Assembly (NCBI GenBank): GCA_027625915.1
Contig: JANTQA010000020.1
Coordinates: 2,170,001-2,234,000 of the forward strand
Reading direction: 5' to 3'
DNA from: Anaeramoeba flamelloides
Lineage: Eukaryota; Metamonada; Anaeramoebidae
DNA length: 64,000 nucleotides
In this document: positions 44,650 to 59,300 of the stretch, one piece after another
How positions within the stretch are numbered: position 1 is the stretch's first letter
How the letters are laid out: the number at the start of each line of letters is the position of its first letter
Program-made: the position numbers and the translations under genes
The notes under the pieces: generated by a model
Database searches by the model: none
Told to the model about the DNA's origin: nothing
Seen by the model: only the letters and a program-made list of their open reading frames with translations

Positions 44650-46905
44650 AATTCAAAAAAATTTTTTTAAAAGTCTTGAAATTGAAAAATGAAGAAAAAA
44701 GTCTGATTACTACCAAAGTAAACTTACTTTTAATATTGTTTTTCCAATTATATTATTTTTTTGAAAATAATGATCAATTTTTCTTATTTTTAAAAAGTTG
44801 TGAATATGGTATATTTTGGTTTTATTTTTAAAAAAAATTAATTTTTGTTTTTTTAAACCAATCCACAAGTGTAAATGTGGAATGTTGTAAAAAAAATAGA
44901 GTTTTTAGAATTTTCAATATTAATAAAGAGTCCAATGTATTTGATATCCACATTTAAGTAATAAACTTTATTTCAGTCAAAGGTGCCCAATATTTTTTTC
45001 AAATACCCATTATTTTATATAATTGACCTTTGAAGAAAAATAAGAAATAAACAGAATAATACACATCAACAAATTGTCAATATCAGTCTGAAATATAACT
45101 AATGAATCAATTGATTTTCTTAGAAATAGAAAAACTTAAATTCTAAGTTATATAATTGTGAGAAAAAATATGTATGTTTTGATCTTTTTCTGGTATTTGA
45201 ATAATTAATAGGAAAAAATATTCACTTCATTTTCCATACTTTTCGATTATAAACCAGACCCCCCCCCCCCCAAATAAAGTAGGTTGAGATTTCTGGTCTC
45301 TATTTCAAAAGGGGAATGAAAATGAAGTGAAAATTTTTCACATTTATTATTCAAATATCAGGATCAATATAGAATTGAATTGCAATAGAAATCAATATGA
45401 TTTATCAACATTCATTTACACAGTTTCGTTAACATTAGAATAACACATTTTTACCAAGTGACAATAGATCTTACCCATAAAAAATTTTTTGCAAATGGAT
45501 TCTATATTTGAAAAAAAAAAGAAAAAAAAAAACAAAAATTTCATCTATTTTGAAAATAATTTGATTCATGAAAATGGTAAAAGTTATAATATCTTGAAAT
45601 AATTATAAGTTCTGTTTTCAGAATTATTTTCAAGTTGGGTACTATCATGAAAAAAAAAAAGGATCAGATTTTAGAGTTGTTGTAAATGTAGAATAATAAA
45701 AAAGATTTTGACAAATTTTTAAAATAAGAAAATTATTTTAAAACAAAAAAATTGTGAAATATCTTCAACTTGTGATCAAAAAACCCATTTTACCTTTAAA
45801 GTTCACAGAGCCAGAAAACCATTAATTTTGTTTGTTGTCTTGAAAACAGTTATTTTCCTTTTAATAAATGAAAATTTTATAATTCCAGTCCAAAAATCTT
45901 TTTCGAATTTTAGGATTAAAAAAAACCCAAGATCATCTGAAAAGTTATCAAAATTGGGATAAATCAAGATTTATTTCAGCTTATTTTTTGAACCTTTTAG
46001 ATCAAATACAAAATTGGGAAAATGTAGGCTAAAAGTAAAGAATAATATTATAAATCAAGTCTAAAGAGAATCATAAAAAGAATAAGAAGATATTTGGTAA
46101 GTTTTTTTTACTTGTGAATTGATTTTTACTCTGCTCAAGCTTTTTATTTACCACTCTCGTCCTCATTTTCATTGGAAAGATTTAGTTATAGAATACAGAC
46201 ATTTACATGATAAAAGGAAACAGTTTACTCTTCGTTTTCCGTATTTTTCTTTGATATATTGAGTTCTCCAAGAAGTTTATTGTAATTTGTAATCGATCTT
46301 TGAAAAAGGAACTAGAAAATAATAGGACTATTTTTTACCTTTTTATTCTGCAAATAATGACAAATAAAACGCTTAGTTACCCAAAAAATAATAAATTGGA
46401 CAGGTTAGTTGAAAACAGTAAGTGAGCTTTTTTAATATTTGATATGACCAAACAGATTGAGACGACATTTTCGAAAAGTTTTATTTCTTACTTTTTTTTC
46501 AAATATCATAAGTGACTTTTTGTGATTAGAAGTCTTTCTATAATATTTTATATCATAAATGTTTTATAGAATTCAAAGAATCGAGTTGTTTTCTTGAACA
46601 AATTCTTTAAGAAAGTACCAAAAACGAACAAAATACCTGAAATCCTTCTTTGATTTGTTGAGAGGTAAAATTAAATGATTAAAATTTGTCTTTCAGGGAC
46701 GAGTAAACTAAAAAAAATCTTCAAGAACATTTACTAACAAATTTAAAAAAATTTTACCGTATCTTGAAATTGAATAATAAAGAAAAAATCTGATAACTAC
46801 AATACATGGCTTACTTTTAATACTATTTTCAGAAATGAATTATTGTTTTTAAAAGTTTGATCCATTTTTCCCATTTATGAAAAGTTCAAAATTCAACATA
46901 TTTCC
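44650..46905. repeat. Direct repeat pair (about 44650-44830 and 46735-46905)
   Basis: Both stretches contain TCTTGAAATTGAA, then AAAGAAAAAA-like sequence with CTGATNACTAC, then CTTACTTTTAATA and TTGTTTTT/TGATC-like words in the same order. They flank the family B copy at 44958-45545. The 1.1 kb between 45546 and 46734 and the stretch from 46906 to 48235 hold no supported gene; a stray family E-like end (CTAGTCCCTTAA) is at about 47899. Confidence 0.45.
44958..45545. mobile_element. Family B element carrying a nested foldback (45190-45362)
   Basis: Outer parts match 9306-9866: TTCAGTCAAAGGTGCCCAAT at the left end, AATAAGAAATAAACAGAATA, CATTTTTACCAAGTGACAAT. At the position of the GATCTTCAATTGAAGATC palindrome of the other copy lies a 173-bp insert whose arms are inverted repeats (TGGTATTTGAATAATTAATA ... 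TTATTATTCAAATATCA, and TTCACTTCATTTTCCAT ... ATGAAAATGAAGTGAAAA). It contains a run of C in an otherwise A/T-rich region. Confidence 0.7.
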
Positions 46906-48235
46906 AAATTATTTAAAAAAAATTATTTTCTTTGAAAGAAGATTGAAATCTTATTGCCTGTAAAGGAATTGTACAAAAATATACTTTATAAATGAAACCA
47001 CTAAGTTCTAAAATAACTAAGTTTAAAAAATCTACTTAATCTCAAAAAAAATACAATAATTATTTTAAACTTGTAAAAAAATATAATTTTTTTGATTCAA
47101 AGAACAGACCAAATCTATTTTTTTCTAGGGATTGAATGAAAAAATATCAGAAAAAAGAACCAAAGAATCGAATTAAAAATTCTCCCGAAATACTTTTTTA
47201 AAACCTGGAAAATTCAACTTATTATCTAAAGAAATACTTTTTAATTTGATTATTTATAATCAATAATTATAAACCCAATCTTAATTATTTCAGCAAGTCA
47301 TTAACTACTCAATGATTAAATGTATCAAATAGGTTTTTCATTTATTTCTCAATTTTTTCAAGATTTTGCAACAAATAAAACAATTCAAATGCATATTTCC
47401 GATAATAAAAAAAATAATAGATATTATCAAATACATGAATATAATATAACAGTTCCTTTTTTATACTCTCGATATTTGAAAAAGTATATTGACAAGGGTT
47501 TAAATTTCAAGAAATTTAATAAATATTTGTGAATAAAATAAATGTTCAAATTTTTTAGATCTTCAAGGATACAATATTTGATTTATTTTTATTGTATTTT
47601 TAAAATAATATTAAAGACACAACGTTACTTGTTCATAAAGACTCTCAAAAATTACTAAAAGTGATATTTCTTCAAAAATAAATTTTTTTGCAAATTTTTA
47701 TTTTTCTAATTTGATCCAAAAACCTAACAAAAATGGATCAGATCTTTTGAATGAAAATTCCATTGGAAAAATGAAATCTTTTAAAAATGATTATTCATTT
47801 CTCTAAAGTTGACAAACGAAGTTTCTTATTGGTCGTAATTGTATCCTTATGTAAATAATTACTCTATTACCTTTGGGAAAAAAAATAAATAAGAGTTACT
47901 AGTCCCTTAATAAAGAAGACATCTTTAGAAACTCTTTTAACAATTGGAAAAACGAAGAATTATCACAATTGAGACACTTTTATAAAAAAGATAATTGATG
48001 AATAAAATTAAAAATCTAAAAATAATTTATTGCCCAAATGATCAGAATATATAAAGTTAACTTGAAGAACACACCGAGTTAGAGACTTTTCATTTTTTGA
48101 AATAGTCATTTTACTTCCTTTTAACTAATAAAAAATTTACTTATTTATTGCTGGGAAAAACATCTTATCGAAAAATAAAATACTCTTCGCCCTTAATTGA
48201 ATTTATAGTGGTGATTTGAGCTTTCCAAAATTTTA

Positions 48236-51200
48236 ATGAACCAAACGATCAGCTTTTCGATACTTTTTCTATTTTTTCTTTTTTTGTTTACAGAACAACA
48301 ACACACAAGCAATTTTTTTCCTACAAATCCGAATTATCAAATACAAAACAAAAAATCATCAAATACATTACCAAAAACGCTTTCAAACCAGAACGTGTTG
48401 TACGTGCACTTTAATCTCATTTTGTTCTTTTTTTTTTTTCTTGATTCTTTTTGAAAAATTTCCCATCAAAAAAAAAAAATAACTAATTGATTTTATGCCC
48501 AACAACAAGAAATTGATAATTACTTAAAGCTAAGAAAACTTTAGCATTTTTGAGCCCACCCTTGGAAATCAAATTGCGATCAAAAAAACATTTTTTGATG
48601 AAAATACATTACGTCCGCTTTTTGGCTTTCAATTAATTTCTTGGTATTTAAAGATTCACCAAAAATCTGAAAAACAAAAAGAATAACAAGCGAAAAATGC
48701 ATAAAAATCAGATCCGCCAAACCAAAAACTTTTGTCACTTCACAGGACCAAAAAAATTGTCAAAATGAAATTTTTAATCTTTATTTCGAACAGATTTAAA
48801 ACAAATATTATTTTTGGTATAAAAATTTATGACAATATTGTTGATTGTAAAATAATAAGAACAAAATTATCATTCAGCTTTCTCCAAAAAACTCAAAGAA
48901 TTAAAACCAGTCATCAAAGTCCCCAATTCTAAAAAGGGAAATTAATAATTAATACTGATTTTTTGAATTAAAAATTTGAAAAGTTACATGATTTTTTAAA
49001 AATCTTTTTTTGGAAAGCTGAATGAAAATTTTGTTCCATTTCTTTTGCAACAAATATAAAATTACTCAAAGATTTAAAACACACACTTTAACAATATGTT
49101 GGTTGAAAAATAAATCTAACAGAATTTTTCTTTTCTCTTTTTAAAAAGAATATTTTAAGGGCTATCCAAATTTTATGAACTACGAATGTTACAATACGAT
49201 ACATTTAACAAAAAAAATGAATTTAATTGATTGTGTATTCACGGGAAGAGAAAATGTTACAACTTTTAGAATTTGTGAGGATATTTTTTTCTGATAAAGT
49301 AGTGAAAAAAATACCTGACAAGAAAATAATCCCTTTAAAGATTTTTAATTGTGAATATTAGTAAAATTTTTGTGTAATTTCATTTATTTACAATCAAATC
49401 CTTTTTTTTACGAATCAAACTTTTTAAATTATAACTCACCCACTTATTAGAATGATGATTTAAGAAATCACACTTGTTAAAAACGTCATTCAATCAACCA
49501 AAAAACAAGAAGAAAAATTATCATTTTCCAAACTCTGAAGTAAACCTCTATAAAACTCGATTGTTTTTCAAAAAAAGTTGATCAACATTAGGCTATCAAA
49601 CAATTACTCGAGTATTCTAGAGACACCTTACTTTGATGAACTTTGGGTAGGTTTATTACTAATCTCATAAAAAAATTGGTTATTTATAATAAGTATTTGA
49701 TTGAAAATAAATGAAATTACACAAAAATTTTACTAATATTAACAATTAAAAATATTGTCAGGGATTATTTTCATATCCGGTATTTTTTTCCCTGCTATAA
49801 AAAATCTTTTTGAAATTTTTGAAAAAAAAACAAAGTCGAATTTAAAATCGGCTTTGTTTTGTTCTTACTTTACCTTCACCCCAGAGAATATTAAAATATA
49901 TTTATAAACTTACCCTTAACTCTATAATACTTGGAAAGAAACCGGAATGAACACATATTGATAAAGTTTTTATTTCCGAAACTTTTCAAGGTAAATTCTG
50001 AATTTAGATTGTAAAAAAAAAAAATGTTTTACCCAAAAATCTAAATTTCCCAAAAAAAACCCTAAAATTTAACAAGATCTCTTGGATTAACATCCTTTTC
50101 AGTCAATAAATATGTTGTTCACCATAAAAGTTCTCTGAACTGACACAAAAATTCGGATAGTACTTAACTAGCGAGCTTATCTTGAAAAAACAAAAAGTAA
50201 AGCAAATAAAACACATTAAGATCTTTGAAAAGTTTACATTTTTCAGATATAGCGTTGGTTATATTATAATTTTTTGTAGAATTTTAATTCATCTGAAATG
50301 CCAAATCAAACAGATTATTAAATAAAGATAGTTTTGGGAGAGCTAAATGATACCTTTTTCAATTTACAGCACAGCTGTTTTAAAAAAGTGAGTAATAAAA
50401 GTTTTCAAATTTGTTGACCAAAATGTACTAAAAGAGCAAAAAAAAATACATCATGAGCAAAAAACGTTTAAAACTTGGTTTTCTCACTTTTTTAAAACAC
50501 GTGTACGGAAATTAAGAAATCTTTTGTTTTTTTACGAATATTTTTGAAATACAAAAAATTTCTCTTATAGGAAAGGTAATTAATATTTAATAATTTTTAT
50601 GTGTAATAATAATATAAATAAATAGTCGTGTCACAAAGTGTTGTGAGTGTCGTGGAGTGCCGTAGAGGTTTTTTTTAATTTCAGAAATAAAAAGAAAATT
50701 TTTATAAAATTTCTTTTTATTTCTAAAATTAAAAAAAACCTAACGGCGGTTTTCTTGAGGTTTATTGTTTTATTTGTGAAGTTTTCTAGGTTTTTTTTAC
50801 TTTAAAAATAAACAGAAAATTTATTAAAATTTTCGTTTTCTTTCTAAAGTAAAAAAAACCTAACGAAAATCTATTGATTTTCCAAATAAATAGAAAACTC
50901 AAAAAAACCTAACGAAAATCTATCGATTTTAGTAATAAACAGAAAACCCAAGAAAAGACAACATTTTTTTTTTTTTTTTTAATTTGAGAAATAATTAAAC
51001 TAATTTAATTTTCGGTTTATTTTTTATGGGATTGTGTCGTCGAGTGCCGTAGAGTGCCGCCAAGTGCCTAGGTTTTCCAGAATCCAAAAGAATTGAGTTA
51101 AATCAAAGATTCTACTCAATTCTTTTGAATTATGGAAAACATAACGACTGTAAGAGGAAATTAATTTCCTCCCTTCAAAATAAAAAAAAAAAAAATTACA

Positions 51201-54200
51201 TAAAGAACAATTTTTTCATTTTTTAAAGAAAGATCAGTTAATCTCAGAAATTTTGTAAATATGACGAAAATTTTGAAACTAATAGCATTTAATATTTTTT
51301 AACTATTTACATTAATTCAAGATCTAACCCCAGAAAATTGTTTTAAATATTAATTGGGAATTAGAATATGAATTCATATATCCAAACAAAAAAAAAAAAG
51401 ATATAAATGTCATTTCAGACACGATTTACGAAATTTGGAAAAAATTACTTTATATACGATTTTAAAAATACTACCACCCATCAACTATATCAACTCAAAT
51501 AAACCTATTGTCCCATCAGAACAATGATAACAAGTACAAATACATAAAAAGAAAATTAAAAAAGGTTTTTCCAACTTTTTTTCCATTTTAAATAAATTGA
51601 TTTTATCAGAAAACGAACACAATCAAAACAACCTTTGTGATAATTTGTATCACATTTATCACACAATAAATGCAGTGAATGGATTTTCTTTGATATATTT
51701 TTAACATTAATAACAAGATCTTCTTGATTTATTATAAGTTAAGATATGTTTATTAACATCATTTCTATCTATATAACTTAAACCATCTGTAAATTTGAAC
51801 AAAAAATCAACATTTTCATTGTTTTCATAGCCATCGAACTATAGATTATCTTTGTGTTAGGAATTAATATTTTCAAGGAATAACACAAATAAGTACAGAA
51901 CTTACAAGAGAAATGCTTATATTAAAAATGTTGGCATTTACACCTTGACCTGTCATCAAACCAATACCATATTTGCTGTATAATAAACATTAACATATTT
52001 AATTTAATTTTTTTTTTTAGTATTCCCCCATTTTTGTTTATATTTTCAGTTTGGTTTGTTAAATAATTTGTTTTTTTTTTTTCAATATTTGTTTAATTTT
52101 TGTCTTTATAAAAATTAGGTTGAAATTTTAAAAAAAAATGATTTCATCAAAAATGTTAAAAATGTATTATTTTCTTTTTTTAGGCAATTTTTTTACAAGA
52201 TCCCTTTGGAATTTCAGATCAAAGAGTTAAAATTTGCAAAAATTACATTTTTCCCAGTTTACAATAATCTTAAATCTTAAAAAGTAAATTGAAACTTTGT
52301 ATGGCCAATTCTTAAAGGATCAAGCAAGTACAAAACAAAATCGCTTTAAAGACTTTTTAACCCCTGTAAATTTGTTTGTAAAACCTGAAATAGTGTTAAA
52401 ATATTGAAAAAATTCCTTAAATTATACTGATAGTAAAATTTGTAAAAAAAAACACAATACTTTTTAACAATAAATGTATTTGTTTGTTATTTAAAAAAAT
52501 ATTATAAAAAAATTAGATATAAAATATTATTCCTCGCCATACTGAAATTTAGAAATCTTACTAAATTTCTCAATTTTTTTTAAATTTTTTTTTTTTTTCA
52601 CAAATTGGATAATTAATATTTTTTTGACTTCAAGGATTCAATAACTCGTTTACCTAAAAATAAATTTAAAAATATTATCACAATTTAAAAAATGTTAAAA
52701 TGTACTTTAATCATTAGGCTTCAATAATAATAGGTGATTTTGTCTCTAAAACAACCCAATAAACAAAAAAAAAAAACACCCAATCAACTAAATTAATTTA
52801 TTAATAAAACGATAAAATAACCAATTAAAAAATTAACAAACAACTAAACAAACAAACTTCATATTTTTTTTTTTGATTATTTTTCAAATTCTTGATCTGA
52901 TCTTGTATTATCATAACAAAAAAGGAATTATTTACCATTCATTTTATATGAGAATAAAGGGATCACAAGTTCAAAAATAAAATATATTGGGAATTCTTTT
53001 GGTACGAACACATGCTTTTTCCAAGAAAATGGGATCTTAATGATCTTTGAACAAGGGAATTATTTAAAGCTCACATTTAATAAACAGTATTATAACATTC
53101 GGGAAATCAAGGACAAAAAACAAGAATTTCGTAATAGCAATATTTATTTCCACAACGGCGAATCAAAAACAAAAATACCGCTTCAAGCAAAAACATTAAA
53201 GGGTATAAAATATGAGTCATATGGAGACACATGGATAAATTTTGAAGTCACCAATGAAGGTCGTTTAAAATCAAGCTATTATTTACCAAACACTTCTTTA
53301 TTAAATTCATTTCAAATCAATTATTCGACAAACCTATTGCCAGAAATCTCAGGAATTGACAACGCCTTAATATTTCGAAACACCAAAACTAACCAAATTG
53401 TTTTGAAAGAGTCACAGCCTATATTTCTTCAAGGTTTAAAAACAATTGGGGGCAAGTACAAGTTAGACTTAAAAGAATCAACAATCCAATTCCAGTTAAA
53501 AAATGGCATAGATGAGAATGATCGATTTGATCCAAGAAGCCCATTTATAATTGACCCTACATACTCCAGTTATTTAGGCGGTGATAAATCGGATAATGTT
53601 ATATCCATTGAATATACTTCCAATGGCGACGCAGTTATCGCTGGTACTACCATTTCAACGAATTTCCCTTCGACTGAAAGCGTATATCAGGATTTAAAAT
53701 TTAATTCGTTTGATGGATTCATTTTAAAAATGAATATAGAAAACGGGGAATTATTATGGTCTACTTTTCTTGGAACAGAAGGACAAGAAGAAATCTATAC
53801 ATTGTCTTTAGATTCATCTGACCAGCCACTTGTGGGGGGGTATACAAATCAATTCCTATTACCCTCTTCCGAAAATGGGAATTATTCAAGTGATATCTCC
53901 CCAAAGGACCTGTTCATAACAACAGAAGATTCCACATTCCATTATTGTAATACACCAAATGCAGACAAACAAGGATTTGTTACAAAATTATCTTCAGATG
54001 GTAGATATTTAGTAATGTCAGCACTTGTATGCGGCGAGGGTAATGTACAAGGTAATATTTTTATTTTCGAAAAAGATCTCTAATAACTCACCGATCATTC
54101 AACTTTTTTGTGTTTTGATTTATTTTCCAACTAAAATTGCTTTAAGTGATAAACACAACTAACTTTATATCTTATTTTTATTATTTTATTTTATGAGCCT

Positions 54201-56315
54201 GATCCTGAATTAAATTAGAAAATTTTTCAAATTCAAAAACCTTGATTTAACTTTTAGACTTTTAAGTGAAAAAAAAAAATTTTAAAATTATTTGTATTTC
54301 TGATTATCAAAATTTTTACCTGATAATATTAGCATTATTAGAACTTTAATTGGCCTTCATTGTATAGATTAAAAATAGTAATCAATTCAAACTAAAGAAT
54401 AATACATATGAGTAAAACCTAATAAAAATGAACTTATTAAGGGAAGGATTAAATCATAAATCAATTTAGTCTTAATTATTATTCTTTCATTTTTAATACT
54501 GATAAATTCAAAAAAATGTTTTTTAAATTTTTTAGTTTATTTAACCATTTTTTTTTTTTTAAAATTGACATGAAAAAACAATTTTATTGGTTGAAATGTA
54601 AGGAAACCTTTTAACGTGGTTGAAATTTGAAATACTACTTGCCAAGAACTGTTTTGAAAGTATATTTATTTATTCTTACATTTAAATTTGAATTAAAAAG
54701 TTTTTTATATTTTTTCAAAATTTATCAGTTCTTACCACTTTAATTTAACGAAGAGATAAATTAAATAAAAAAAATCTTTGTTAATTTAATCTCAATTTTA
54801 TTTTATTTTTGAGGTTCTTTTTTAATTTGAAAAAACCCTTGACAGCTTGAAATTTTTTGTTTTACTATTTATTGATTTTTAACTAAACCAAATTTCAAAA
54901 TTAGTGGCAAACTTTTTTTTTATTATTTTTTTCTTCTTTCATTTGTCTTTAAAAATATATATGATTAGACTTTATTTTTATTTATTAATTTTCATTGGAT
55001 ATTATCTCTAAACACGTTAATAAAATACCTTATTATTCAAAAAAAAAAAAAAAAAACAATTAAAAAAATTTTTTTTTGATGAAAAATCTGCCCCTTTTTT
55101 GAAATTAAGTTTACAGTTTTCAAAAATACCTTCACCCTTATAAATTTTAAAAAGAAAAATGGGTTTGTATCATTCACATTCATCTTTATCATGATAACAC
55201 CCATTGTTAACTTTTAATATTTGATTAATTTATTATTTAATACCAAAGAAAAAACTAATAATCAAATAACTTCTTGGATATCTTTATTTATTGTATTTTA
55301 TAAATTTCACATAGATACAATAAATTATTTAAATAAACTCTAGTTCAAAATTTTTAACACCTCAAAATTCGATTTGTGAAAAAAAAAAAAATCTTATTTA
55401 ATCTATTCTCGAAGAAATACTAAATTAGAACCATTCACCAATTGAAATTTTAACAATTATTTATAATTTACAACATAAATAAAAGAAAAAATAAATAATT
55501 ATCAATACAAATAAATCAAGGGTTTGTTGAAAATTTTGGAGAGACCAAAACAAAAAAAAATCATTGGTAAATTTGTTTAAAATTTTATTAGGAATATTGA
55601 TCGATCAAATGGTTAGATAATATCAACTAATTTTATTTGAGTTCTTCTATTTTGAACAACTCAACTTTAATTCAATATCAACTGTTCGAAAAAATTATCG
55701 ATCGAACGGAACAAGTTACATAATTCAAAAAATAATATGAAATGAAAAAAACTAAAAGATTAAAAAATGATTTTCCTATTTTACAAAAATCAAAATTATT
55801 TCCAATTTAAATGAAATTTTATTATTGTGATTGTTTGGATCATTTTAGCGATATAGAAAATTTTGGAATTTTAGTTTACTTACAAAATAATAAAAAAAAA
55901 ATCGTAAAAATCCTGATTCTTATGGCAAAAATTTCGAATCTGTGATGATAATTTTTTTCTTAATAATTTAAAATCTTTCCACTTATTAACTATATACTAC
56001 CATATATAGTATGATATTCAAATATTGGCTTGTCTCACTTTTAAATAAAAATCATTATTTAAATAAAAAAAAAATATTTTATTTTATTATGAAACTCAAT
56101 AATGATATAAACAAAACAAAAAAAGTACACAACATATTACCCAAAATAATTTAGAGATTAACATGCTTAAATTTCATTTCAAATATACTTTAAATTTCAT
56201 TTAAAACATTTTTATAATTTCTTAACATCTTTTAATAAAAGAGATAATTCATTTTTATGTTTAATCTAATTTGATTATTTTAATATTAATTAATAATTTA
56301 AACATATCTCTTTAT

Positions 56316-56347
<32 letters not shown>

Positions 56348-59300
56348 TAGTCTATGGAATTAGTGAAACTAATGACATGATTTATATTACTGGAAACACC
56401 AAAGGAAAAATTCTTGATTGCGATTTTCAAGGGGGTACAGATATTTTTTTACTTGAATTATATACCACGGGCAAAGTGAATAATATTGTATGCTATGGAA
56501 GTTACGATTATGATGGATTTTTAAAGGCGACATCGTCTATTATGAAACTTAATGGTTCTTATTTAGGCCTTATTGGCACGACGAATTCGACCAAAATGGA
56601 TTTAGTAAACCCTTATCAAAAGAATTATGGGGGGGGAAATTATGATTGTTTATTATATGTTATTAATGTGGAAGATTTCACTTTATTATCTTCGACCTAT
56701 TATGGCTTTTCTGGCGATGAGAAATGCTATAGTATTGATTATGACTATACCAACGATTTAATTTGGTTTTCTGGTTCCACTACAAGTGATCATTTAGAAA
56801 CCACTGATAATGCTTATCAAAAAAATACAGTTAATTTTAACAACGAAAATATCACTGAAGGGTTCTTTGTGTCGTTTTGTGAATTAGGATCCAAATTGTA
56901 TTATTCTAGTTATTTAGGGAAACAAAATGAAAACATTGAAATCAATTCGATTAATTTCCATTTGGATGAAAACAACGAACACCTGAAAAATAAAATCATT
57001 GTTTCTGGGCTCGGAAATTTATTTGAAAATAAATCATCAATCCAATTCTCCAATGCCTTTAGCAATGAATTTATTTCTACACAACAATACTCAAATGATG
57101 GTAACCATTATTCCTTTGGTAATGGGTCTTTTATTGCAGTTTTTTCTTACAGCGGAGAAGAACTATTAAAATCCATTGCAATTGGGTGTAATATTATTTA
57201 CTCTGCAAAATTACTGATCGCAAACGATTCACATACAATTATATCTATTGGGGACACAAACGGAAAAGGTGATTTAAAAACAACGGATAATGCATTATCC
57301 ACGTCTTATTGTGGTGGGGAAAGCGATGGTGCCATTTTAGCAATAGAATTGAGTTGCGATTATGGATCATATAATACATATTATGGAAATTGCAAGGAAT
57401 GCCCAAAAGGTTATTATAGTTTAAACACGACAAATTCGCTCGCCAGCTTTGAGGAAGCATGTAGCCCCTGTTTAAAGGGTACGTACTCCCCAGTCGAGGG
57501 TTCTGAGAACTGCATTGAGTGCGAAAGCGGAACATATGGCAATTCGGATAAATTGACATCATGCTTTTCCTGCCCAATTGGAACGTATAACCCCAACAAT
57601 GGATCAACTAGTGAATCTGATTGTATCAAATGCCCAAACGGCACTTATTCTTCCAAAACCGGATCGGATTCAATTGAAGATTGCGTACCATGCCCGGCGG
57701 GCACATATAGCCCAAAATTGGAAATTGATAGCGAAAACATTTGCGTTGATTGTCCAATTGGTACATATAACCCCACTGAGGGGTCCATTTATTCCAATTC
57801 TTGTATCGTTTGCCCCTATAATTCAATTGCGAATCAAACTGGCTATTCAAGCTGTATAGAATGTCTAGATGGATCCGAATCAAATTCACTAAGCACAGCG
57901 TGCGATCCCTGCAGCAAGGGTTATTACAAAAATGCAACGTTAAAAAATTGTCAAAAGTGCCCCGTCAATTCCTTTAATAATCAAATTGGCAGTTCGAATT
58001 GTAAAAAATGTCTATTAGAGTATGGTTGCCTCGGTGGCAATCAGTGCACAGAAGGTAGGGATACTGATCAAGACTGCCAATCGTGCACAACAAATAGGTT
58101 TATGCTTAATTTCGATTGTAGAGAATGCCCAACAAAAATTGAACAAACGACAATTATTATTGTCACCTGTATTATTTTATCCATAGTTTTTATCGTATTC
58201 TCTAGTTTTCACCAAAAGCAAACACTTTTACAAAGGAAAATAAAAAAGTGTTCAGTGTTTAAATGTTTATTTTTTCAAAAAAATAATCCGATTTTAGGAA
58301 TGATACTGAATTTTTTGCAACTGATCGCAATCATTAGTAGCTTTAAATTGGATTATCCATCAATTTTCACAGGCTGGTTTAGAATCGGCACATCCATTTT
58401 TATTTTAGATATTGGGACTTTCATTTATCAAGAATGCAATGATAACTTTAATTTCTTATTAAAAATCTTTATCATTTGTGTAACCCCAATAATACTATTA
58501 ATATTTTATATATTGTCAATTTTCTTTTTCAAATTAATAAAAATTTATCATTTTTCTAATCATAATAATCATAAAATTACTGATAATAACGAAAGTAAAA
58601 GAAATAATGATAATAATGGTATAACAGGAACAGAAACGGAAATGAAAATACCAAACAAAGTGCAAAAAGAAAATGGAATTGAAATTGAAAATAAAAAAGA
58701 AGATGAAAGTGAAAAAGAAAGAGAAAGTGAAAATGAAAATGAAAAAGAAAAAGAAAGCGAAAAAGAAAAAGATGAAGATGAAGATGAAGATGAAGAAAAT
58801 GAAATTGAAATTGGCAATGGAAATGAAAACGAAAAGGAAACACAAGAAAATGATATTCAGAATAAAAATCAAATTTATAACTTTTCATTATTATTAAAAT
58901 ATTTATATGTTTGTAGTTTTATATTATTTATTGATCTTTTTGATTTTAAATATAATTCTGAAAAACAACAATATATTTTAACATCAAACTCGAGAATATA
59001 TATTGAAAAAAACGATTGGAACAAATTTTTATTTATCATTATATATTCGATCATATTTGAAATAATTGGAATCCCACTTTTTATAGTTGTTTGTCTCTTA
59101 ATAAGCAAAAAATCAATTTTTCAAAAGAAATCAAGTTATTTAAGATTTGGTTGGATTTGGAAATACTATAGAAGAAATCGCTATTGGTGGGAAGTTGTAG
59201 ATTTATTATTTAAGATTTTTTTAATCTTTCTTTATGTTTTTTTCCGTGCCTTAAAGAACTTGGGGGATTATAACAAATTTTATTCTTATCAGTCTTGGTC

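Noticed and set aside
47320-47532. 70-codon forward frame in the desert
   Set aside because: No family resemblance; length is within chance for this composition.
52925-54051. SBBP segment as bacterial contamination
   Set aside because: Codon use, A/T-rich flanks, an intron that restores a propeller blade in phase, and the downstream Cys-rich/membrane parts tie it to the host gene.
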